From the NCBI GenBank assembly GCA_040752515.1, contig JBFMGQ010000002.1, positions 124,001-188,000 on the forward strand: DNA of 64,000 bases, in the 5' to 3' direction. Under the pieces are notes generated by a model. The model was not told the origin of the DNA. It worked only from the letters and a program-made list of their open reading frames with translations, and searched no databases. The translations under genes and the position numbers were made by a program. Positions 43,387 to 51,702 of the stretch are shown one piece after another (position 1 is the first letter of the stretch; every line of letters begins with the position of its first letter). The stretch comes from Tenuifilum sp040752515 (GTDB lineage: Bacteria; Bacteroidota; Bacteroidia; Bacteroidales; Tenuifilaceae).

Positions 43387-44493
43387 TTAAAGGGTAAAAA
43401 TGTAACCCACCCCAACATGGTCGGCATTGTTGAGGTGGGTTTTTAGTTCCATTTGGAGTTGAGTTTTGTTGGTAATCATGTACCGAATACCGAGTTTTTG
43501 GTAAAATAGTGGTAGCCGTGGGTTGGGGTTATAAAGGTATGCTCCCAGTTGCCCATAAAACGATAACCGGTCGAAAGGTATAAGCAGGCCAGCTTTTAAT
43601 CCTACCTGAAAATCATCGTTTATTGGGCTGTAATGCTTTCCCCTTAGCTCTATATGGTAACGCGATGATGGGTCGTACATGATATCAATCCCTGAAACCA
43701 AACTAAACAGTTCACTGTTGGGCATAAGGTATTCAAAGGCTAGCGACAGGGGATAGTACCTGGAACCCCCTGCAGGACCGGTTTCCTTGATGCCTGAACC
43801 CATATAGAGTTCAAGGTGGGGTTTCTGCTCAATTCTTGAGGGCTGGGGTTTTATATTACAAACTTCTTTACCACCAATTATATAGGTAAAACCAAACGAT
43901 AGGCCTACCATATTCAGGCCATAGTTCGGTTTTTTAATGGCTCCGTTAGAGAAATGGTTGGTTTCAATCCCAGTAGTAATATTGAACCGTTCCGAGGTTT
44001 TATATGCAGATATTAGATTGGCCGTTGCCCAGTAGTTAATTGCGGTTGATATTGCCACATTGGTTGGGTTACCAGCAGGGGAGTATTTCTTTGTGATATA
44101 TGCAAGTCCCAAACCAATATTTATTTTTACTGAGAAATTAGAGGATTTAAAAATTGGGTAGGCAATATTGGGTTGTATTCCCCATGCACTCCCCAAAACT
44201 CTATTATTCCCTAAATCGAGGTAGATAAATGAAAAACCTATATAGGGCATGTTATGGAAGTGATGCCAAACTTTACTGCCATCAACCTTTTGGTAAAGGG
44301 TAAATCGCAAACCATTTGCCCAGCCACTAGTTAATGGTTTTAAAGTATCGCTATGCGGAACAATTTTGCCTGTAAAACCTGTAAGTGAAAGTTGGGTTTG
44401 GCTTTTATGGTGCTCGACTTCTTGAGCTTTTGCAGCCCATGCAAAGCAAATCATGCACCCAAGGGCTATGTATATTACTTTTGGTTTTCGCAT
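43387..44493 (-). CDS. PagL-like acyloxyacyl hydrolase, outer-membrane barrel
   Basis: 368 residues from the ATG at 44493 (a TTG at 44499 is in frame). Signal peptide (about 1-23), then barrel-type strands. NHFSNGAIKKPNYG (near 185) carries the His-x-Ser-Asn arrangement of the PagL catalytic site; WGIQPNIAYP and the preceding block are conserved in the acyloxyacyl hydrolase family. Enzymes of this type remove the 3-O acyl chain of lipid A. Length is about twice classical PagL; the C-terminal half looks like a second barrel-like segment. It ends 6 bases from the convergent adhesin gene. Confidence 0.7.
   Translation of the reverse strand: MRKPKVIYIALGCMICFAWAAKAQEVEHHKSQTQLSLTGFTGKIVPHSDTLKPLTSGWANGLRFTLYQKVDGSKVWHHFHNMPYIGFSFIYLDLGNNRVLGSAWGIQPNIAYPIFKSSNFSVKINIGLGLAYITKKYSPAGNPTNVAISTAINYWATANLISAYKTSERFNITTGIETNHFSNGAIKKPNYGLNMVGLSFGFTYIIGGKEVCNIKPQPSRIEQKPHLELYMGSGIKETGPAGGSRYYPLSLAFEYLMPNSELFSLVSGIDIMYDPSSRYHIELRGKHYSPINDDFQVGLKAGLLIPFDRLSFYGQLGAYLYNPNPRLPLFYQKLGIRYMITNKTQLQMELKTHLNNADHVGVGYIFTL
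43404..43444 (+). terminator. Terminator of the adhesin gene lying inside the 3' end of the convergent PagL-like gene
   Basis: AACCCACCCCAACA (43404-43417) and TGTTGAGGTGGGTT (43428-43441) form a 14-bp stem with one mismatch and a 10-nt loop, then T's. It is coding for the last residues of the minus-strand gene. Confidence 0.6.
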
Positions 44494-44505
44494 ACCCAAA
44501 AATAA

Positions 44506-44535
44506 GTAACCTACCCGAAATATCGAGTAGGTTAC
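44506..44535 (-). terminator. Rho-independent terminator after the amylase gene
   Basis: GTAACCTACCCGA / TCGAGTAGGTTAC, a 13-bp stem with one mismatch and an AATA loop, followed on the minus strand by TTATTTTTG. It closes the sus-like operon before the PagL-like gene. Confidence 0.75.
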
Positions 44536-44565
44536 GCCAAAATGTAAACCTAAAACCTAAACCAA

Positions 44566-47361
44566 CTAATGCTCAATGGCTATTTTTGATGAGTTTACAT
44601 AACCATTTGCCGATAAACGCAGAATGTATAACCCGTTGGGTAGTGTGTTTGGAACATTAATGCTGACTGTATTTTCACCCGAAAAGCAATGCTTGGCTTC
44701 GCTGTATACAAGCTGACCGGTTATGCTGTAAATATCAACCTTCACCTTGCCATTGCCGGGTTGGTAGTAAGATATGTAGATATTATCCGAGGCAGGATTA
44801 GGCCAAACCACTAATTTCTCTTGGTTGGGAGTAATAGGGCTAACACCAACATAAATATCGTTGCGTTTAATCCTTTTGGAGGTAAACATGCGGTACTCGG
44901 CGGGGTTTAGGGTTAGCTGGTAGCTAGTTGATGTTAGCTGAACGGAATCGCCACTGAAGTACTCGTACCACCACCCAGTATTATTAAAGGTTATTGTTGT
45001 GCTCTTTGAGGTTACGTCAAAATTACCCGCTACCACCACATCCATGCTTGCGCTGTTAAGCTTAAGCCATTTAATAGCACCCGAAAGGGAGTAATCGTAA
45101 TTATCGGTTTTAAATGCCTCAAACTGCTGTTTAAGCCTGTTCAGATGAGCAAGGGTGTTGAATATTTCCCTGCGGATATCGTCCTGGTAATACTCCCAGT
45201 GAATGGGTTTTCGGCCTGTACGTCCGTTGTAATCGATACTTACGTCATAGCCTAGTTCCCCAAATTGCCAAATCATTTTAGGACCTGGAAAAGGAATAAA
45301 TAGGTTTACTGCGGTTTGCATTCGCATTAAGGCAATGGGTAAATTTCTTACGTTATGTTCAGAATTACTCGAGTTTCCGTATTGTAGGTTTTTATACATC
45401 AAGCGTTCCTCGTCGTGGCTTTCCATATAGCCCACAACATGGGGTACGTTCCAGCCTCGCTGTTTAGCTGCAATCCACGATATATCAGATGTTGATACCC
45501 AACCCATAGTGGATTCATTGTACGCATAATTCATATTTCCCCACACAAGCATACCCTTACCCTCGCCACTACGATACTCTGCTAAGTTTTTTTCCTCAGT
45601 GTTGTCGCAGAAATGCTCAAGTATAACGTATGCATTCGGGTTAACTGTCCATATTTTGTCGGCTATACGTTTTAGTATTGCTATACGTGCAGCATCGTAG
45701 GCCGATCCGGCATTGGGGGTATTGGTAAATCCCTTGGTAAAATCGAATCGGAATCCATCAACCTTGTACTCGGTGAGCCAGTATGTAAGTACGGAATCGA
45801 CAAACTTTTGTGTTTCGGTACTTTCGTGATTAAAATCGTAACCCCAGCAGTAAGGCGGGTGGGGGCAGGTTGTGTTATACCAAGGGTTATCGGTGGTTGG
45901 TTCGCCCAGGGTCGAACCATCGGATGTGGAGTACATCTGCAGCAATGGCGACTGGCCAAATGAATGGTTTAGTACCATATCTATAATTACAGACATGCCC
46001 ATGCTGTGGGCTTCATCAATAAACTCCTTGTAGTCGTTAGGCTTGCCGTAGGCCTTATCGGGGGCAAAGTAGAACGATGGATTATAGCCCCAGCTGTCGT
46101 TACCCTCAAACTCGTTGATAGGCATCAATTCAACAGCATTAACACCAAGCTTTTTTAGGTAGCTGAGCGAATCGCGAACGGTTTGGATGTACGAATCACC
46201 CACAAAATCGCGAATGTGCAATTCGTAAATTACAAGATTCTCCTTGGCAGGTGGTGTGAAGTTAGCTGTTTGCCAGCTATAAGAGGCAGGATTAGTTGAG
46301 AAAACCGATGCAATTCCACTTGTTTTGCTGGTAGGGTACTGCATCAGGTTAGGGTAAACCGATGATGGAATGTACTGGTCGTTGGGATCAAGGGTTTTAT
46401 TAGCGAAGGGGTCGGCAATACGGAGGTAGCCATCAATTAGGAACTGAAATGCATACTCCTTATTGGGTTCAAGCCCAGTAAGCGTTAACCAGTAGTACTT
46501 GCCATCGGGAGTGCGGTTCATGTAGTATGGCTCATCGGGTAACCAATCGGAAAAACTACCAATCAGATAAACGTAACTCTTTTTGGCTGGGGGGTCGTAA
46601 AGGACAATGGTTACGGAGTTGTCGTTAATGATATTTACCCCTGGCTTGGTTCCAGCGGGGAGAGTTGCCACATTTACCGGGGTGCGAACCAGTATGTAAA
46701 CCGAATCGTATTTGGTTGTTGTGCCATTCGATGCCTCGGCTTTTATCCAGTGCTTCCCGTAGCTATTGGCAGTATATGCGTATGAAAGGGATGACTGATT
46801 TGTATTTGCAACCTCAGCATTATCAATATAGAGCTTAAGAGAGGTTGAACTATTTGCCGATACCTGTATGTTGATATTAGCATTCAACTCATAAATTGGC
46901 TTTACCTGCGAGGGGTTGGTTATGCTAACCGATAACCCTTGCTCGTAAACATTGTAAAAGATATCCTCGGTCTGTTTTGTGCCATCAGCGCTTCGGAACA
47001 CAAAACACATCTGGGTTATCTTTTTATCAGCAGGTACATTGTAGAACTGCCTAATACTCGGCGATATGGTTAATTGGTAGGTGTTAGTACCAGTACGGGT
47101 AAGTTTTGGCTGGGTAGTATTATTACCCCACGATCCAATAACATATTGCCAGTCTGGATTACCCTCTACTTTAACGCCTGTATGTGTATAAACATCACCG
47201 GTATAGCCTACTAGGTCGGTGCGCGAAGCCTTAGTGGCATCAAAAACTATTGTTACCGCATCGACATCGGTAGGTAGAGCAGGGGTAACAGTAATGGGTT
47301 GAGCTTTGAGGCCAAAAGCTATAAAAATTATCAATATAATCGATATAAAAAACCTTTTCAT
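44566..47361 (-). CDS. Secreted GH13 alpha-amylase family enzyme with Por (T9SS) tail
   Basis: 931 residues. Signal peptide (about 1-20), N-terminal beta modules, a CBM48/E-set-like module (about 240-350), GH13 catalytic barrel from about 370, and a C-terminal Por sorting domain (about 850-931, VWPNPASDNIYI... then GLYILRLSANG). Catalytic residues: the nucleophile Asp in FRFDF (near 540), acid/base Glu in VILEHF (near 580), the third Asp in ESHDEER (near 648), and DMVLNH upstream. It cuts alpha-1,4-glucans outside the cell; T9SS export is inferred from the tail. Last gene of the sus-like operon. Confidence 0.9.
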   Translation of the reverse strand: MKRFFISIILIIFIAFGLKAQPITVTPALPTDVDAVTIVFDATKASRTDLVGYTGDVYTHTGVKVEGNPDWQYVIGSWGNNTTQPKLTRTGTNTYQLTISPSIRQFYNVPADKKITQMCFVFRSADGTKQTEDIFYNVYEQGLSVSITNPSQVKPIYELNANINIQVSANSSTSLKLYIDNAEVANTNQSSLSYAYTANSYGKHWIKAEASNGTTTKYDSVYILVRTPVNVATLPAGTKPGVNIINDNSVTIVLYDPPAKKSYVYLIGSFSDWLPDEPYYMNRTPDGKYYWLTLTGLEPNKEYAFQFLIDGYLRIADPFANKTLDPNDQYIPSSVYPNLMQYPTSKTSGIASVFSTNPASYSWQTANFTPPAKENLVIYELHIRDFVGDSYIQTVRDSLSYLKKLGVNAVELMPINEFEGNDSWGYNPSFYFAPDKAYGKPNDYKEFIDEAHSMGMSVIIDMVLNHSFGQSPLLQMYSTSDGSTLGEPTTDNPWYNTTCPHPPYCWGYDFNHESTETQKFVDSVLTYWLTEYKVDGFRFDFTKGFTNTPNAGSAYDAARIAILKRIADKIWTVNPNAYVILEHFCDNTEEKNLAEYRSGEGKGMLVWGNMNYAYNESTMGWVSTSDISWIAAKQRGWNVPHVVGYMESHDEERLMYKNLQYGNSSNSEHNVRNLPIALMRMQTAVNLFIPFPGPKMIWQFGELGYDVSIDYNGRTGRKPIHWEYYQDDIRREIFNTLAHLNRLKQQFEAFKTDNYDYSLSGAIKWLKLNSASMDVVVAGNFDVTSKSTTITFNNTGWWYEYFSGDSVQLTSTSYQLTLNPAEYRMFTSKRIKRNDIYVGVSPITPNQEKLVVWPNPASDNIYISYYQPGNGKVKVDIYSITGQLVYSEAKHCFSGENTVSINVPNTLPNGLYILRLSANGYVNSSKIAIEH

Positions 47362-47374
47362 AGTTTGATTATAA

Positions 47375-47407
47375 ATAAGGCTGCCCCTTAATGTGAGGCA
47401 GCCTTAT
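47375..47407 (-). terminator. Stem-loop between SusF-like and amylase genes (possible attenuator)
   Basis: ATAAGGCTGCC / GGCAGCCTTAT, a perfect 11-bp stem with an 11-nt loop; only a weak T-rich tail follows on the minus strand, so partial termination is likely. Confidence 0.5.
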
Positions 47408-47421
47408 AGTTATTGTAATAA

Positions 47422-48945
47422 TTAGTTCTTAGTTATAGTTGCAACCTTTGTCCAAGGATTCAGGGTAATGGTGTAATTACCATCAGTGCTAATAGGAATA
47501 TTAGCACCACCGGGTTCAAGGGCATTGAGTGGGCCTCCAAAGTTAACGTCCCAACTATCGTTTGCTCTGAACTTAATTTCACCGGCAACTAAATCTAAAG
47601 TTGCAGTAAATACACCATTAACAGCATCCCAGGTCATATTTTGGTCGGAATTCCAACCATTGGCAGTTGCACTACCAATAATACCCCATCGGTTAATGCT
47701 GCACTTGTATTCGTTTGGTGTTCTTAAATCGAGGGTTATAGCATAGTCATCTTCCTGATCTATGGCTATGTTAGCTCCACCATAAGAAAGGGCATTCTTG
47801 TCACCACCAAGGTTGTAATCCCAGTCGTGGTTAGCTCTGAACTTAACCTCAGCATTGGTAAGGTGCATACCTCCAATCCACAGTTCAAGAGTCTGGTCGT
47901 ATTGCAGAGGGGTTTCATCGCCCCAGCCACCAGGAGTTGCACTACCAATTAATCCCCAGTCAGTTTTTAGGAGTTCATAGGTCATATCAACCCTATTACC
48001 ACGAATGCGATAGTAGCCATTAGCCGCTACAGTTATATTATTACCAGGGTTAGCAAGTTTACCTGTGTTGGTTCCATCATCACCGAAAGTTGCAGGATCG
48101 GACCAGCTGTGATCGGTAACCAGTTTAATACCACCAGCTGTTAGGTAAACATAACCTTCGGCTTGGTTACCACTGGTTAAAGATGAAATGATATACTTGG
48201 CGGCATCGGAGTTGTTCCAACCGTTGTAATCGCCTACTACCCAGAATTTGGTAATGTTGAGTGTGGTAAATTCTTTTTGTTCACCATAAGAGGTACCGGC
48301 GCTATTTGTAGCGTAGGCCCTTACATAGTAAGTGGTATTGGGCATTAAACCGGTAATACTACTAGTGAATGCTCCATTGCCATTACCATCGGTAGTTTTT
48401 GCATTAGCAGTGGTAGGATTGGGTGAGGTTGACCAGCAAACGCCTCTTGCAGTTACAGCGGCACCACCATTATCGGTAACATTACCACCACTTTTAGCCG
48501 ATGAACTTGTAATATCGGTTATATCGGCAGTAGTTACAGTTGGAGGAATGGGTAAGGTTGTAAACGAAAGCTCTTCACCGTACTTTACCTCATTGCCTAA
48601 TTTGGCGTAAGCCTTTGCATAGTATGTAGTTACATGGGTTAAACCGCTGATTGTAACCTGGAAAGTAGCTTTTTTATCACCATTGTCAACCCAGCGAATA
48701 GTATCGTTGTCAATGGTTGGGTCAGGGGTAGTGCTATAGCATACACCCCTTTCGGTGAACTTTTCGGTTCCTGCAATTATATAGCCCACAACAGTTGCTG
48801 AGTTACTGGTAACATTCATTACCTGAGTAGTAGCAAGATTTGGGGCTAGCCTATTATCTGATGTTTCCTCGGTACAGGCTACAAAACCAACCGTAGCAAG
48901 TACTAGCGCGAGGGCAGATAATTTTGAAATGATATTTCGTTTCAT
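47422..48945 (-). CDS. SusF-like surface glucan-binding lipoprotein
   Basis: 507 residues from the ATG at 48945. Lipobox VACTEE (Cys near 24). Two fibronectin-like modules (about 30-130 and 135-230; one contains GGAAVTARGVCWST) are followed by three SusE/SusF-type starch-binding modules, each with a WGxIGSATxxGW... and KFRANxxWxxNxGG signature (about 240-507, the first more divergent). Placed on the cell surface, it would hold starch near the transporter. Co-directional with SusE-like, SusD and SusC genes. Confidence 0.8.
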   Translation of the reverse strand: MKRNIISKLSALALVLATVGFVACTEETSDNRLAPNLATTQVMNVTSNSATVVGYIIAGTEKFTERGVCYSTTPDPTIDNDTIRWVDNGDKKATFQVTISGLTHVTTYYAKAYAKLGNEVKYGEELSFTTLPIPPTVTTADITDITSSSAKSGGNVTDNGGAAVTARGVCWSTSPNPTTANAKTTDGNGNGAFTSSITGLMPNTTYYVRAYATNSAGTSYGEQKEFTTLNITKFWVVGDYNGWNNSDAAKYIISSLTSGNQAEGYVYLTAGGIKLVTDHSWSDPATFGDDGTNTGKLANPGNNITVAANGYYRIRGNRVDMTYELLKTDWGLIGSATPGGWGDETPLQYDQTLELWIGGMHLTNAEVKFRANHDWDYNLGGDKNALSYGGANIAIDQEDDYAITLDLRTPNEYKCSINRWGIIGSATANGWNSDQNMTWDAVNGVFTATLDLVAGEIKFRANDSWDVNFGGPLNALEPGGANIPISTDGNYTITLNPWTKVATITKN

Positions 48946-48964
48946 TGTTCCCAATTTAAATTAG

Positions 48965-50023
48965 TTAAAGTTTAGTCATTGTATAAATACCAGCCTCATT
49001 TGGTCCTTCGTACTTGGTAATAGTAAGTGTAATGTAATAATTGCCAGCACCAGGAACAGGAATGTTAGGACCATCATGCTTCAACTTACCATCGGTTCCG
49101 TCAAGGCCAAGGTTCCAAGCCCAACCGTCGTTCTTGCGGAACTTAATTTCACCCTCACCAAGAGCAGTGGTAACTTCCCAGAAGCCTTTTTTGCGGTTGT
49201 AGTCCATCTTAATGTCGGGAGATCCCCAGCCATTAGGTGTAGCTGAACCTACAACCCCGTACATGTGAGCTTCAAGCGAGAAGGAACCATTATTAATGTT
49301 TACGGTCAGTTTATACCAACCATTATCAGCAGAGGTAAGTCCAACAGAGCTACCTTCAACAAATGCATCGCCACCTGCATTCAAACCGTATGTCTTATTG
49401 TTATCAGGGTTCTTAAGGGTAAAAGGTACGCTGGAACTTAGTTTTACAAAGCCGCTGTAAATGCCATTTGCCTCGGGTGACTCAATCCAGTTGGTATAAG
49501 TTGTTCCAACAAGGTCAAGACGAGGCAACCCGTATGGTCTAACGGTTGTTGGAGAGGTAGCTGATGTATATGCAAAGGCATTAGCACCAGTTCCAGGGGC
49601 ACCCGTACCAGCGTCAACCGTTAGAATGGCTCTTACTCTAACCTCGGCATTTGTTTCCACATCGCCATCAAAAACGCTTAAAAGTTTAGCGTTAAGTTCA
49701 CTAACCTTAAAGGAGATAAGTGTATCCTGGGGTCCAGAATAGAGTTGAATTGGGTTGGCAAATGCACTTCCAGCAGGGGCTATTTCCAGAAAATAGGTAG
49801 CCGATGCTTTAAACCCGGGATCAACAGGAGTACACTTAAACTCAACAATCTGGTTAGGATCGCCGGTTCGGTAGAACTTCATTTCAGGCATTGAAACGAT
49901 AGTTGGAGGAATAGGTTCCGAAAGCATGGTAACCTTTTCACCATCCTTCTCGCAGCTGGCTAACAAACCCAGCAATCCAACTATCCCAAAATATTTTATT
50001 ACTTTACTTCTCATGGTATTCAT
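48965..50023 (-). CDS. SusE-like outer-membrane lipoprotein
   Basis: 352 residues; ATG at 50023, with a second ATG at 50014. Lipobox LLASC (near residue 24). The N-terminal part is a SusE-type immunoglobulin-like domain (PPTIVSMPEMKF...), and the C-terminal half carries two starch-binding-type modules, the last with YGVVGSATPNGW and GEGEIKFRKNDGWAWNLG. Binds glucan on the surface, accessory to SusC/SusD. Located 14 bases after the susD stop and 20 bases before the SusF-like start. Confidence 0.8.
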   Translation of the reverse strand: MNTMRSKVIKYFGIVGLLGLLASCEKDGEKVTMLSEPIPPTIVSMPEMKFYRTGDPNQIVEFKCTPVDPGFKASATYFLEIAPAGSAFANPIQLYSGPQDTLISFKVSELNAKLLSVFDGDVETNAEVRVRAILTVDAGTGAPGTGANAFAYTSATSPTTVRPYGLPRLDLVGTTYTNWIESPEANGIYSGFVKLSSSVPFTLKNPDNNKTYGLNAGGDAFVEGSSVGLTSADNGWYKLTVNINNGSFSLEAHMYGVVGSATPNGWGSPDIKMDYNRKKGFWEVTTALGEGEIKFRKNDGWAWNLGLDGTDGKLKHDGPNIPVPGAGNYYITLTITKYEGPNEAGIYTMTKL

Positions 50024-50037
50024 TGTTTTTGTAATAA

Positions 50038-51681
50038 TTAGTAATTGGGGTTTTGCTTGATGTAAGGATTAGCCGAAACCTCAGCAGCTGGTATAGGGAA
50101 TAGATTCAGATGTTCAGAGGTTGCAGCACCATCCTTTACACCACCTTTCCATTGCCATAGGTACGATCCACCGGAGAATTTTCCGAAACGGATCAAATCG
50201 GTACGACGCTGAGCCTCGTAGTAAAACTCACGGCCTCTTTCCTTCAGAATGTCATCGAGGGTAAGTGAGGTTAATCGGTAGGTGTTTGTTGGGGTTGATC
50301 CAAAATCACCACCCTGGTAGGCACGGTCACGGATGTAGTTAATGTCGTTCAAGGCAGCTGTTGTGTTTCCTAAATGGAAGTATGCTTCAGCCCTCATCAT
50401 GTAAGCATCAGCTAAACGGAAAACCGGAAAATCGGTGCAGGCAAATGCAGGGTTATAGTTTGCAGGCTGTGAACCATCTGCATTTCGGGCGGTAAACTTA
50501 TAAACTCCAATACCATAATCGCCACTTGATGAAGCTGCAGGTATATCAGTTTGTTTTTTAACCTTTAAGAAAACACGCTTATCGGCAGGGTAAAGATTGC
50601 GTAGGTCAGTGCCTTCAGTCCAACCGGGGTTGGAAATGCCAAGCATTTGCTCAACAAATTGCAAACGAGCGCGGTTACCATTCCAGTTGGTATTTGAAGT
50701 TAAACCGTGGAAATCTTCAGCCCTGATATAGGTAGCATCGCTACTCGATTCAATTATGAATGTAGTTCCAACATAGCCTTGTGTGTTTATTCCATCTTGC
50801 TCCCATGCAAGAATCATTTCAGGGTTTGCAGGGTAGTTGTTGTCGGCGCTAAAGTTCTGACGGTAATTGGTTGCCAAAGAGTAAGCACCTGAATTGATAA
50901 CGCTGTCGCAATAAATCTTACAGCTATCCCATTTTGCGGTTCCGGTGTACACTTCCGAATTCAGGTAGGTACGTGCAAGCAACATCCAAGCTGCGGCACG
51001 GTTTGCCTGTGTAGAAACACCGCCGGGGGCTGCTAATTTTGGAGAGATTGCTTTAAGTTCCGACACAATATAGTTAAAGAGTTTTTTGCGTGCCTCAACT
51101 ACATTTTCATCGAGTTGTTTGGGGTAATACTTACCAACACCATCCTTGTCGGTGGTGAAAGGAGGATTACCAAAAAGATCCATATGGTAGTAGTAGGCAA
51201 GAGCCCTTAAGAATCGAGCTTCAGCGTTGTAGCGTTGAACATCAGGATCAGAACTGCCATTGGTTAGCTTGATAAAGTCGTTAGCATAAGTAATGGTTAG
51301 GCTTAAACGCTGATAAAGAGCAGTAAGGAATGGGTTTTGAGCACTCCAGGTTTGAGTATTCAGATCGGCTATACCCACATCGCCCCAAGCACAAATTGCC
51401 TCGTCGGTAGTAATTTCTTGAAGGTTCCAAAGAGCACGGCAGGTAGTAAAGAAGTTTTCATCAGGTGCACTGATATCAGCACCACCATTTGCTCCTTGAC
51501 CGGCAATTATGTAGCTAGCGTAAATTTTACCTAGTACCTGTTTCATGTAGGCAGGATCGTCGCCAAGGTTTCCCGAAAGAATTGAATTGGGATCCTTGGG
51601 CTTCACATCAAGATCTTTCACACATGCGGTAATTACTAACGATGCTAGAAAGATTCCGAACAATATTTTAACTCTCTTCAT
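50038..51681 (-). CDS. susD: SusD/RagB-family nutrient-binding lipoprotein
   Basis: 547 residues. Lipobox VITAC (Cys near 20). Typical SusD features: RFLRALAYYYHMDLFGNPPF (near 155), NRAAAWMLLARTYLNSEVYTG (TPR core), and FRLADAYMMRAEAYFHLGNT, DINYIRDRAYQGG, ILKERGREFYYEAQRRTDLIRFGKF at the C-terminal part. It caps the SusC barrel and delivers oligosaccharides. Directly downstream of SusC, in the sus-like operon. Confidence 0.93.
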   Translation of the reverse strand: MKRVKILFGIFLASLVITACVKDLDVKPKDPNSILSGNLGDDPAYMKQVLGKIYASYIIAGQGANGGADISAPDENFFTTCRALWNLQEITTDEAICAWGDVGIADLNTQTWSAQNPFLTALYQRLSLTITYANDFIKLTNGSSDPDVQRYNAEARFLRALAYYYHMDLFGNPPFTTDKDGVGKYYPKQLDENVVEARKKLFNYIVSELKAISPKLAAPGGVSTQANRAAAWMLLARTYLNSEVYTGTAKWDSCKIYCDSVINSGAYSLATNYRQNFSADNNYPANPEMILAWEQDGINTQGYVGTTFIIESSSDATYIRAEDFHGLTSNTNWNGNRARLQFVEQMLGISNPGWTEGTDLRNLYPADKRVFLKVKKQTDIPAASSSGDYGIGVYKFTARNADGSQPANYNPAFACTDFPVFRLADAYMMRAEAYFHLGNTTAALNDINYIRDRAYQGGDFGSTPTNTYRLTSLTLDDILKERGREFYYEAQRRTDLIRFGKFSGGSYLWQWKGGVKDGAATSEHLNLFPIPAAEVSANPYIKQNPNY

Positions 51682-51702
51682 ATTTATAATGTTTTTGATT
51701 TT

